Origin: Hymenobacter edaphi
GTDB lineage: Bacteria > Bacteroidota > Bacteroidia > Cytophagales > Hymenobacteraceae
Reading direction: 5' to 3'
Length of the DNA: 64,000 bases
Assembly (NCBI RefSeq): GCF_003258365.1
Contig: NZ_QHKM01000004.1
Span: forward strand, 62,001-126,000
Part shown: positions 16,288-23,825 of the stretch, one piece after another
Position numbering within the stretch: the first letter of the stretch is position 1
Layout: each line of letters begins with the position of its first letter
The notes under the pieces: model-generated
What the model saw: only the letters and a program-made list of their open reading frames with translations
Database searches by the model: none
What the model was told of the DNA's origin: nothing
Translations under genes and position numbers: made by a program

Positions 16288-17361
16288 CTACGGCGCGGCC
16301 GTCAGCCGGGCTTCGGCGCAGCTGATGTGCAGAGTGCGGCCGCTTTCCAGGCCCAGCACCAGCTCGTAGGCGTCCACGTCGTGGGGCAGGTGCGCAAACC
16401 ACAACTGCTGATCCAGTGCGGGCGGCCCGGTGTCGGCGGGCTTGACGACCAGCTTGTCGACTTTCCGGCATTGCAGCGTGAGCGTGGCCGGAAGTCGGGA
16501 ACTGACGCCGGACTTGCGCTGCCAGTGCAGCGTGAGCCCGCGGGTGGCGCGCTGCTCGGCGTAGCCCACGAAAGCATAATCCTGGCCGAGGCGGTATTGC
16601 TGCTTGCCAAGCACAAACACGGCGTCGTCCCGCAGGGAGAAGTTTCGGGAAAGGTTGGCGTCCGGCCGGCCTTTGGGCATGAAAAAGAACCCGCCGCTCA
16701 GCAGCTCGTCGACGCTCCAGGCCACGTGCGTGCCGTGGTCAAACAAGCCCGCGGCGGGTGGCACGCTCAACTGGCCATTCGAGGGCAGGTGGTAGTTTAG
16801 CTCCTGCAGTAAGCTCCGAACGCGCTGGGCAAGGTCGGCTGCTTCCTTGCTTCGGAAAGCTTCCCATTGGGCTTCCGTTTCCAGGCTCACGTTGGCCGAT
16901 TCCTTCGGCTGGAATCCGAGGCAGCGGAAGTAGCCGCAATCAGTCCCGGCTGCGGTCTGGAATGGCAATGGCACCAGCAGGCGGCCCAGCACCGCATTAA
17001 TGGCCTGGAACTGCACCGGCGTAATGTTCTGCACCCAGTACAGGTGGTTGGGGTTCGGGTTGTTGTGGCCCGACTGCAGGTAAATCTGCCGCCGCGTGAT
17101 GTAGAGCCCCAGCTGGCCATCGATGCTGGTGAAGGGCCAGCTAAACCAATACCCGCGCGGGGCGACGTTGCCGTTGCGTGGGTATTGGGAATAGATAAGT
17201 AGGCCCGTCAGGTCCTGGTCCAGCGCGTACGGCGGCATCACCGTCACGCTGTCGACCGGGTCAAGCCAGGCGCGGCGCAGCTTCACGAGGCCCTGCGCCG
17301 CGGCCGGTTGAGCCAGCTGGCCCGCGAGTACTAGCAGTGCAACGCGGCGGAAAGTGCGCAT
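16288..17361 (-). CDS. secreted protein of unknown function
   Basis: A 357-residue protein with signal peptide MRTFRRVALLVLAGQLAQPAAA followed by Q. I do not recognise a domain. The mature part contains aromatic-rich segments (YWFSWPFTSIDGQLGLYI) and a single Cys pair near CGYFRCLGF, with no transmembrane helix or lipobox, so it is probably periplasmic or released. It is monocistronic: the upstream side ends in the bidirectional hairpin at 17375-17410 and the downstream side abuts another gene's stop. Confidence 0.65.
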   Translation of the reverse strand: MRTFRRVALLVLAGQLAQPAAAQGLVKLRRAWLDPVDSVTVMPPYALDQDLTGLLIYSQYPRNGNVAPRGYWFSWPFTSIDGQLGLYITRRQIYLQSGHNNPNPNHLYWVQNITPVQFQAINAVLGRLLVPLPFQTAAGTDCGYFRCLGFQPKESANVSLETEAQWEAFRSKEAADLAQRVRSLLQELNYHLPSNGQLSVPPAAGLFDHGTHVAWSVDELLSGGFFFMPKGRPDANLSRNFSLRDDAVFVLGKQQYRLGQDYAFVGYAEQRATRGLTLHWQRKSGVSSRLPATLTLQCRKVDKLVVKPADTGPPALDQQLWFAHLPHDVDAYELVLGLESGRTLHISCAEARLTAAP

Positions 17362-17374
17362 CGGGGCTAAAAAT

Positions 17375-17410
17375 AAAACCGGCCGGCTTCACACGAAGCC
17401 GGCCGGTTTT
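17375..17410. terminator. strong hairpin terminator downstream of the metalloprotease
   Basis: AAAACCGGCCGGCTTC / GAAGCCGGCCGGTTTT is a perfect 16-bp stem with loop ACAC. It closes the metalloprotease gene (minus strand, T-run after the stem) and precedes the gene at 16288-17361 on the same strand. Confidence 0.85.
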
Positions 17411-17432
17411 AAAGATAGAGTTTCGGGGCGGA

Positions 17433-20400
17433 TTACAGCTTCATCAGCTTCTCCACCGCCGTGCCACCGCCGGGCAGCGCCAGGTGCAGCTGGTACATGC
17501 CGCGGCTGAGCTTGCTCATGTCGAGCCGCTCGTTCAGCTGACCGGCCGTTTTGCGCAGTTCCTTGGTCAGCACCACGCGGCCCAGGGCATCGGTTACCGA
17601 CACGCTCAGCTGGCCGCTCAGGCCGTTGTCCACGTTCAGGTAGAAGTCGCCGTTGCTCGGGTTCGGGTACACCGATACGCCCTGCAGTTGCTGGCTTTCC
17701 TTCTTGCTGGTGAGCAGCGCGTCGCGGGTGGTGCAGATTTCCAGGCCCCAGCCCGTCAGGTCACCGCCGTTGCCGGCCGCCACGTCCGATACCAGCAGCG
17801 TCCAGGTGCCGAAGGGGTTGGTGCCCAGGTAGCCCGACAGCGGGTTGGCCGGCTGGTAGGCCGCGCCGGTGTTAGCCGGGCAGGTCAGGGCCGCGGCCGC
17901 GTCGTCGAAGCTGGCGTTCAGGTTGGCCGCGCCGTAGCAGGGCACCGAGGTCAGCGTGATGCGGCGGCCGGTGGGGCCGCTGAGCGACACGATCAGCTCA
18001 CCCGTGTTGGGGTGGCTGATGGCCACGTTGCGCACGCGAATGGCGCTGATAACGTCGCCGGCCACCAGCTGGGTAGCGGGGTTGGTGCCCTGCGTCACGC
18101 TGATCGACGAGAGAACCAGCGACGAGCCCGTGGACGGGATGCTCTGGGGCACGTCGGTGGCGTTAAACACGGTCGGGATGCAGAACTGACGGCCCACGGC
18201 GAAGACGCCGGAAGTCGACCACGGCCCGGTGCCGCAGTCGGCAATGCCGCGCACGCGCCAGTAGTACTGGGTGTTCTGCGTCAGGGCCGAAGTAGCGGTG
18301 TAGATGTTGTTGACCAGGCCGGTTTCGTTGATAACCAGGTTGGTGAAGGCCGCGTCGGTGGCCACCTGCAGGTCGTAGGAGCTGGCCACCGTGATGGGCG
18401 TCCACTGGAAGTTCGGCATGGGCAGCGCGCGCATCGAGTTGACGGCCGGCGAGGTCGGCGTCGGGGCGACGTTGGCCGCGTTGCGAATCGTCACGCTGAT
18501 GCTCTGCGTCTCGGTCTGCGAGCCGCTGGTGCCGATAACGTTCACCGTGTAGGTGCCCGAGGGCGTGGTGGCCGACGAGGTCAGCGTCACCGACGAGGTG
18601 GCGCCGGCCGCTACCGGGTTGGCTGCGAAGCTGGCCGTCATGCCGGTGGGCAGGCCCGTGGCCGACAGCGTCACCTGGCCGGTGAAGCCGAGCAGCTGGC
18701 CCACGCTCACGCTGCAGGTCGACGAGCTACCGGGGCAGAACGTGGGCGCGGTGTTGGCGCAGCCGCTGGTCAGGTAGAAGCTCGGGGCCGTGGGCGTCTG
18801 CAGGGTGAAGTTGCTGTTCGAAATATCGAAGAACACGTTGCCGCTGGCCTTCACCTTGATGCGGCACTGCGTCGACGAGGCCACCGTGGCGGGCACGGTC
18901 ACGGCTTCGCTGCCGTCGTTAGGCGTGCCGGCCAGCAGGGTGTGCGGGTAGGTCTGGCCGCCGTCGGTCGAGAGCAGAATGTCCACGTTGGCCGCGTTGA
19001 TGGGGGCCGCCGTGGTGTTGGCCACGTCCCACGAAACCTGCTGGGGCACCGTGGCGCGCCATACCAGGCCCGAGGCGTTGGGCTGGGTCACCAGGAAGGG
19101 ACCGGCCGTGTTCACCACCGGCACCGATACGGTGTCGTAGCTGGTGCCGCCGCCGTTCACGCGGTTGTCGCGCACGGTAAGGCGGAAGTGCAGCTGGCGA
19201 CCGTAGCTGGGCAGAATTTCCCCCATGGCCTGGGTGTTGGCCAGCAGGTTGCTCAGGCGCGGGAAGGTGCGCGAGGGGCTGGTCGTGGGCATAAACGAGC
19301 GGAAGATCGGCGCACTGCCCGAGGGCGAGTTGGGCGCGCCGCCCGGGCCCAGGTCGTACTGCTCCCAGCAGTAGGTGATGGCGTCGCCGTCGGCGTCGCT
19401 GCCCGAGCCGGTCAGCTCGAAGGGCGTGCCCTTGGGAATGATGCGGCGGGTGCCGGCGCTAACCGTGGGCGGGGTGTTGTTGGTCGCCGTCTGGGCGGCG
19501 CAGTTGCCGGTCCCGGTGATGTGGGCAATGATCTGCTCCAGGCTCTTGGCGTGGAAGTAGGCGTCGGAGGCCGACTGGATGTTGCTGGGCGCGCAGATGT
19601 TGGCGTAAGCCATGATGGTCGAGCCCGAGCCCGGCTCGTAGGCCGCCGTCGAAGAACGCGTGCCGTTGGTGCAGTTACCGTCGGCGTTGGAGTTGAAGGT
19701 GTGCGAACCGCCGAATTGGTGGCCGATTTCGTGGGCCACGAAGTCGATGTCGAAGGCGTCGCCCACGGGGTTGGGCAGGCCCGTTACGCCCTGCGCCTTG
19801 TTGCCCGCTACGCATACGCTGCCCAGCCGGGCAATGCCGCCGCCGCCGGTGCTGAACACGTGGCCGATGTCGTAGTTGGCCGAGCCGATGATGTTGGTCA
19901 CCGTCGTCTGGTTTTCACCCAGCATGGTCGGCCCGTCGTTGTTGGTGTACGGGTCGTTGCTGGCGTTCAGGTACACCAGCTGGTCAGTGTTGGGCACCAG
20001 CTGGAAGGCCACCGACAGCTCCGTGGTGTACACCCCGCTCACGCGGTTGACGGAAGTGGTGATGCCCGACATGGCGCCGAGCACGGTGCCGCCCTTGGTG
20101 GCGGCGTACTCCCCGGTGCAGGCCATGGCCAGGCGGTAGAGGCGGCGCTGGGTGCCGTGCGCCCCGATGGCGGCCGGCGACGACGAGGTGGCGGGGTTGG
20201 CGGTAGGGGCCAGGCGCTGGGCCGCCCCGGCCGCGTCATCCACGCCGCAGACGCCCCGGCTCAGCGCGCTCTGGCTGATGTCGCGCTTGTAGAACACCAG
20301 GTGGTTTACCCCGTCGGCCGTGGGGTCCATGTACACCGTGTTGCCCGGCGACAGGATCATGGTGTGCAGGCCGGCCGGCGTCACGTCGAAGTAGGCCACG

Positions 20401-20804
20401 GCGCTCGGGTCGTCGATGCCCTGCCCGGCGTAGGTCTTGATCTGCGGGAATTTGGCGGCCAGCTGCGGGTGCATCACCTGGGTTTCGACCACGCGGAAGC
20501 GGCCGGCCGTGCCGTCGGGCAGGGGCAAGGACACCACGGTGGCCGACTGGCGGGCGCCGGCGCCTTTCTCGGCGGGGGCGCTGGCCAGGGCGGCGCGCAG
20601 GTTGGCGGTCTGTACGCTGACCACCCGGTACCGGTCGAGGGCTTGGGTGGTGCTACGGGCGGCGGCGGGCAGGCGCTCGGCTTTGGCGTCGGCCCAGAGC
20701 ACGCGCTGCGCGGAGGCAGCAAACGGCGAGGCCAGACCCAGCAGCAACAAGCCCCCCAGCAGCGAGCTTCGCCGCGTACCGGTCGGGGTAGAAGATGGGC
20801 GCAT
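17433..20804 (-). CDS. secreted reprolysin-like zinc metalloprotease with T9SS sorting domain
   Basis: An approximately 1,123-residue exported protease. Order: signal peptide (about 10-33, ending SAQ); propeptide (about 35-180, with LPLPDG and VMHPQLAAKFPQIKTYAGQ); M12B-type catalytic domain with zinc site HEIGHQFGGSH near residues 358-368 and Met-turn STIMAYANIC; Ig-like segments; a fibronectin III domain (about 780-875); a proprotein-convertase P domain (about 880-1035, ending GWGLEICTT); and a C-terminal type A sorting domain starting SVYPNPSNGDF. It should leave the cell by T9SS and be activated by propeptide loss. I use ATG 20804; a TTG lies two codons earlier. Confidence 0.92.
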   Translation of the reverse strand: MRPSSTPTGTRRSSLLGGLLLLGLASPFAASAQRVLWADAKAERLPAAARSTTQALDRYRVVSVQTANLRAALASAPAEKGAGARQSATVVSLPLPDGTAGRFRVVETQVMHPQLAAKFPQIKTYAGQGIDDPSAVAYFDVTPAGLHTMILSPGNTVYMDPTADGVNHLVFYKRDISQSALSRGVCGVDDAAGAAQRLAPTANPATSSSPAAIGAHGTQRRLYRLAMACTGEYAATKGGTVLGAMSGITTSVNRVSGVYTTELSVAFQLVPNTDQLVYLNASNDPYTNNDGPTMLGENQTTVTNIIGSANYDIGHVFSTGGGGIARLGSVCVAGNKAQGVTGLPNPVGDAFDIDFVAHEIGHQFGGSHTFNSNADGNCTNGTRSSTAAYEPGSGSTIMAYANICAPSNIQSASDAYFHAKSLEQIIAHITGTGNCAAQTATNNTPPTVSAGTRRIIPKGTPFELTGSGSDADGDAITYCWEQYDLGPGGAPNSPSGSAPIFRSFMPTTSPSRTFPRLSNLLANTQAMGEILPSYGRQLHFRLTVRDNRVNGGGTSYDTVSVPVVNTAGPFLVTQPNASGLVWRATVPQQVSWDVANTTAAPINAANVDILLSTDGGQTYPHTLLAGTPNDGSEAVTVPATVASSTQCRIKVKASGNVFFDISNSNFTLQTPTAPSFYLTSGCANTAPTFCPGSSSTCSVSVGQLLGFTGQVTLSATGLPTGMTASFAANPVAAGATSSVTLTSSATTPSGTYTVNVIGTSGSQTETQSISVTIRNAANVAPTPTSPAVNSMRALPMPNFQWTPITVASSYDLQVATDAAFTNLVINETGLVNNIYTATSALTQNTQYYWRVRGIADCGTGPWSTSGVFAVGRQFCIPTVFNATDVPQSIPSTGSSLVLSSISVTQGTNPATQLVAGDVISAIRVRNVAISHPNTGELIVSLSGPTGRRITLTSVPCYGAANLNASFDDAAAALTCPANTGAAYQPANPLSGYLGTNPFGTWTLLVSDVAAGNGGDLTGWGLEICTTRDALLTSKKESQQLQGVSVYPNPSNGDFYLNVDNGLSGQLSVSVTDALGRVVLTKELRKTAGQLNERLDMSKLSRGMYQLHLALPGGGTAVEKLMKL

Positions 20805-20921
20805 AGGCAATGAAAAGAGAGTGGGTGTTATGAGAAAAGGGAAAAACCTGATTTTGGGAGCCCCAAGTTACAGTATTTCGGCCGCTGCCGGAAGCGGTTC
20901 GGGGCAGAATGTTCGCCCCCG

Positions 20922-21458
20922 TCAGCGCTTTAGGGGCCCGGGCTCCGACCACTGCTTGCTGTCCGGGGGCAGGGCCGCCTTGTCGAAGCAGATGTAGTGC
21001 TGGGTGTCGCCGGCGCGGTAGGGCTCGATAAACTGGGTGCGGCCGTAGCCGATAATCTGGGCGCGCAGGCCGGTGGGCGTCAGCTCCAGGCGCAGCGCGG
21101 CGGTGGCGTCGGCCGCGTCCTGGCCGGCAAAGGTTTGCAGCTCCGGGAACTTGGCCGCCAGCTCGGGCGCCATCACGTTGCTGCGCCGCACCCGAAACTG
21201 GTGCTTCGAGCCGTCGGGCAGGGGCAGGGTGAGCAGGGTGGGGGCGTCGCCCTCGGCGGGCACGGCCCGGAGGTAGCGCTGGGCGGCCGGCAGGTTCAGC
21301 TGCAGGGTGCGGTAGCGCAGGGGCTGGATGCGCGGCGGCCCCAGCTTGCGCCCGGCCGCGGCCGACAGCTCCGTCCAGTAATCGGCGGGCGGCGGCGCGG
21401 CCGAACCACCGGTGAAGGGCGCAAGCAGCAGGGGCAGCCAGAGGGCAGAGGCAAACAT
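20922..21458 (-). CDS. stand-alone metalloprotease propeptide-like protein
   Basis: A 178-residue protein with a hydrophobic signal segment (MFASALWLPLLLAPF). The rest aligns by eye with the propeptide of the metalloprotease 117 bp downstream: both have a YR-T/V-L-start block, TLPLPDG or SLPLPDG followed by FRV, VMAPELAAKFPELQTFAGQ versus VMHPQLAAKFPQIKTYAGQ, and an LTPTGL / VTPAGL block. It stops where the catalytic domain would begin, with no zinc motif. It may inhibit or chaperone the protease in trans or be the remnant of a duplicated protease. ATG 21458 is preferred over a GTG at 21482. Confidence 0.7.
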   Translation of the reverse strand: MFASALWLPLLLAPFTGGSAAPPPADYWTELSAAAGRKLGPPRIQPLRYRTLQLNLPAAQRYLRAVPAEGDAPTLLTLPLPDGSKHQFRVRRSNVMAPELAAKFPELQTFAGQDAADATAALRLELTPTGLRAQIIGYGRTQFIEPYRAGDTQHYICFDKAALPPDSKQWSEPGPLKR

Positions 21459-21710
21459 AGCGGTAAGGTAATACGCCGCCACCGGAGCGGCATGAAGACT
21501 GGATGAACCCTGGCAAAGAATAGACCAACGGGCCGGCGGAAGGTTGTTTCGGGCCGGGCGTGGCGGCGGCTGATTTGTGTGTAGGGGTTGGTTAGGGCCG
21601 TGTCAGCCTCATCTGGCGTAGCCAACCGCAGGTCGGCGTAACCAAGGGCCTTCCTCAAGCCCTGCCCCGCTGCCTACGACGAGCAAACGCTTTTTCTGCA
21701 GTCACAAAAA

Positions 21711-21755
21711 AAGCGCAGCTACCATGCCCGGACGGGGCGTTGGTGGCTGCGCTTC
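21711..21755. repeat. hairpin repeat family (GAAGCGCAGC), copy 2
   Basis: Arms AAGCGCAGC (21711-21719) and GCTGCGCTT (21746-21754) enclose CCATGCCCGGAC and GGGGCGTTGGT. It matches the copy at 9048-9097 in arms and loop with a few substitutions and a short indel. Confidence 0.75.
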
Positions 21756-21838
21756 GTCGTTGAGGCGGAGTGCAAGACAAGTTCTTGGCTACGCCAGATA
21801 AGAACGACAGGCTGATTGGTCCGGCGGCCGTATTTCCC

Positions 21839-21873
21839 TAACTCCTAACTCCTAACTCCTAACTCCTAACTCC
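21839..21873. repeat. five tandem copies of TAACTCC
   Basis: The 7-base unit repeats exactly five times, ending 8 bp before the stop codon of the DUF3857 gene at 21882. A short repeat of this kind can change copy number by slippage, but it is outside the coding frame. Confidence 0.9.
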
Positions 21874-21881
21874 TCCCAAAC

Positions 21882-23825
21882 TCACGACTCCGGGTGCACG
21901 AGCACCAGCTGGGCGCGGTCGGCTTTGCTGATGCGCTGGCGGAAGTCTTCGTAGGCTTCATACTCCTTCGCTTCGAAGCGGCCGGCGGGCATCTGCAGGC
22001 GGCGGGTGTACTGCACGGTGCCGTCGGGCAACACCTGGGTCTGGGCCTCGTAGCTGCCGAAGGCGGTGCGCAGCTGCACCGGGGCGGGCACGGCCTCGGG
22101 CTTGTAGCCGGCCGGCACGCGGAAGCGGATGGTGTCGGCGTCGACGAAGGGGGTGGCGAGCTGCAGCGGGGCCTGCCGGGCGCCCACGCGCGGGGCGGGC
22201 GGGGGCAGGCGGTTCAGCAGGTTGGGCGTGAGGAAGAGGCGGCGGCCGGTGCGCGAGGCGTAGCTGGGCAGGGCCAGGGTGAGGCGCTCCGTCACGACGG
22301 GCTGGGCGCCGCGGTGGTTTTGCTGCCAGCTGCTCTGCTCGATGGTGACGGCCGGCAGGGCCAGGCGCTGGTAAGCCTGCTTGCGCTGCTCGTCGGCGGG
22401 CAGCTGGTGCATGATCTGGGCTAGCTCGTCCTGCTGCTCGCCGGTGCTGGTGGTGCGCACGGTGGCGCGGCCGTGGCCCTGCTCGTCGATCTGCACTTCG
22501 GCGCGGCGGTACTGGCGGTTGTCGAGGGCGGCATTGGCGGGCGTGCGCACCAGCTTGCCCCCCTGGGGCGTGAGCAGCAGGGCGTGGCGGTTGCCGGTAA
22601 ACGAGCCCAGGTAGCCGAAGGCCTCCGTCTGCGAGGTGCATTCCAGCCACACGGTATCGGCCTGGAGCGGCACGCACAGAATGACGTGGTTGAACTGGTC
22701 GTTGGGGAAGCTGGTGCGCACAGCCGCCTTCTGGCGCCCGGCGCTGATCCAGGCCGCGTAGCTTTCCACGCCGGCCGCCTTCAGCAGGGCCAGGCAGTAG
22801 TTCGACAGGGCCTTACAGTCGCCGTAGCCGGTGCTGGCCACGGTGCTGGCCGGGAAGGGCTGGTAGCCCCCGATGCCCAGCTGCACCGACACGTAGCGGG
22901 TGGAGCTTTGCAGCAGCTCGTACACTTTGCGGGCCCGGGCCCGCGGGTCGTCGACGCCCTTGACGAGCTCCTTCACCCGGGCCTCGGTTTCGGGCGTGAG
23001 GGTCATGCGGTCTTGCGTGAGCTGAAAGCCCCACTGGCCCAGCTGCTGCCAGCTGGTGAGGGCGCCCGGGTAGCCCTGCACCTCGAAGGCGGTGGGGGCG
23101 GTGTACACGGTGGGCACCAGCTCGGCCAGTGGGGGGCTGTAGGGTTCCCGCTCCACGGCCGGCAGCAGCTGAAACTGCCAAGTGTACACCCGCAGCGCGC
23201 CCTGCTGGCTCTGGGCCACGGCGCTGCCGGCGGGCAGGCGCTCCTCGCGGTAGCGCAGGGGCAGCTCGGGCGGCGTCACCACGCGCAGGGTGGCGTGCTC
23301 CACGCTCACGTGCTCGTCTTCCTGGGGGCTCCAGGCCGGGAAGGCCAGCGTATTGGTCGACACCAGCTCGTACTCAAACTCCGCCGTGTAGGGGTAGCGC
23401 GCCTGGCGCAGGTCGCTCACGCGCACCCGGTTGTCGGTGAAGAGGCTGAAGCCGTCGTGGGCGCTGTAGTCCTTGGTATCGGCGGCGCGCAGGCTGCGGA
23501 TCAGGCGGCCGTCGGCGTCGTACACCGAGCCGCGCAGGTAGCTGATCTGGTGCAGCTTGTCGTAGCCCACCACGGCCGCGCCGTACCGCTCGCCCTGCTC
23601 GTCGAGCACGGTGGCCACCAGGTGAATGGTGTGCACCAAGCGGCCGGCGCCCTTCACCGTGATGATGTCGTCCTGCTGGCGGATGACGGCGTGGGCGTTT
23701 TCGCGCAGGGCGGCCGGAATGGCGGCCACCGGCCAGTGCGGGTCGGCGCCGGCCCGGGCCCCGGCGGCGCCGAGTAGCAGCCCGGCGCCCAGCGCGCCGC
23801 GCAGGAGGGAGGAGAAGTAGTTCAT
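21882..23825 (-). CDS. DUF3857 / transglutaminase-like protein with catalytic Cys
   Basis: A 647-residue exported protein (signal peptide about 1-25). The N-terminal half is a DUF3857 beta domain; a transglutaminase-like core follows. The core has GYGDCKALSNYCLALL with Cys337 and FNHVILCVPL with His380, so two residues of the papain-like triad are present. The usual third position (WLDPT in relatives) reads WLECT, a Glu. It is last of four tandem DUF3857 genes and its ATG overlaps the preceding stop by one base (TGATG), indicating coupled translation. The substrate is unknown; a periplasmic peptide or polysaccharide role is only inference. Confidence 0.8.
   Translation of the reverse strand: MNYFSSLLRGALGAGLLLGAAGARAGADPHWPVAAIPAALRENAHAVIRQQDDIITVKGAGRLVHTIHLVATVLDEQGERYGAAVVGYDKLHQISYLRGSVYDADGRLIRSLRAADTKDYSAHDGFSLFTDNRVRVSDLRQARYPYTAEFEYELVSTNTLAFPAWSPQEDEHVSVEHATLRVVTPPELPLRYREERLPAGSAVAQSQQGALRVYTWQFQLLPAVEREPYSPPLAELVPTVYTAPTAFEVQGYPGALTSWQQLGQWGFQLTQDRMTLTPETEARVKELVKGVDDPRARARKVYELLQSSTRYVSVQLGIGGYQPFPASTVASTGYGDCKALSNYCLALLKAAGVESYAAWISAGRQKAAVRTSFPNDQFNHVILCVPLQADTVWLECTSQTEAFGYLGSFTGNRHALLLTPQGGKLVRTPANAALDNRQYRRAEVQIDEQGHGRATVRTTSTGEQQDELAQIMHQLPADEQRKQAYQRLALPAVTIEQSSWQQNHRGAQPVVTERLTLALPSYASRTGRRLFLTPNLLNRLPPPAPRVGARQAPLQLATPFVDADTIRFRVPAGYKPEAVPAPVQLRTAFGSYEAQTQVLPDGTVQYTRRLQMPAGRFEAKEYEAYEDFRQRISKADRAQLVLVHPES

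Larger units (their letters stand above)
21483..21881. other. 399-bp intergenic region with dispersed repeats
   Basis: No gene is supported. It contains the second copy of the GAAGCGCAGC hairpin family (21711-21755) and five tandem TAACTCC units (21839-21873) just before the end of the DUF3857 operon. The segment 21483-21700 probably includes the promoter of the propeptide-like gene, but no convincing -7 element was found. Confidence 0.65.
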
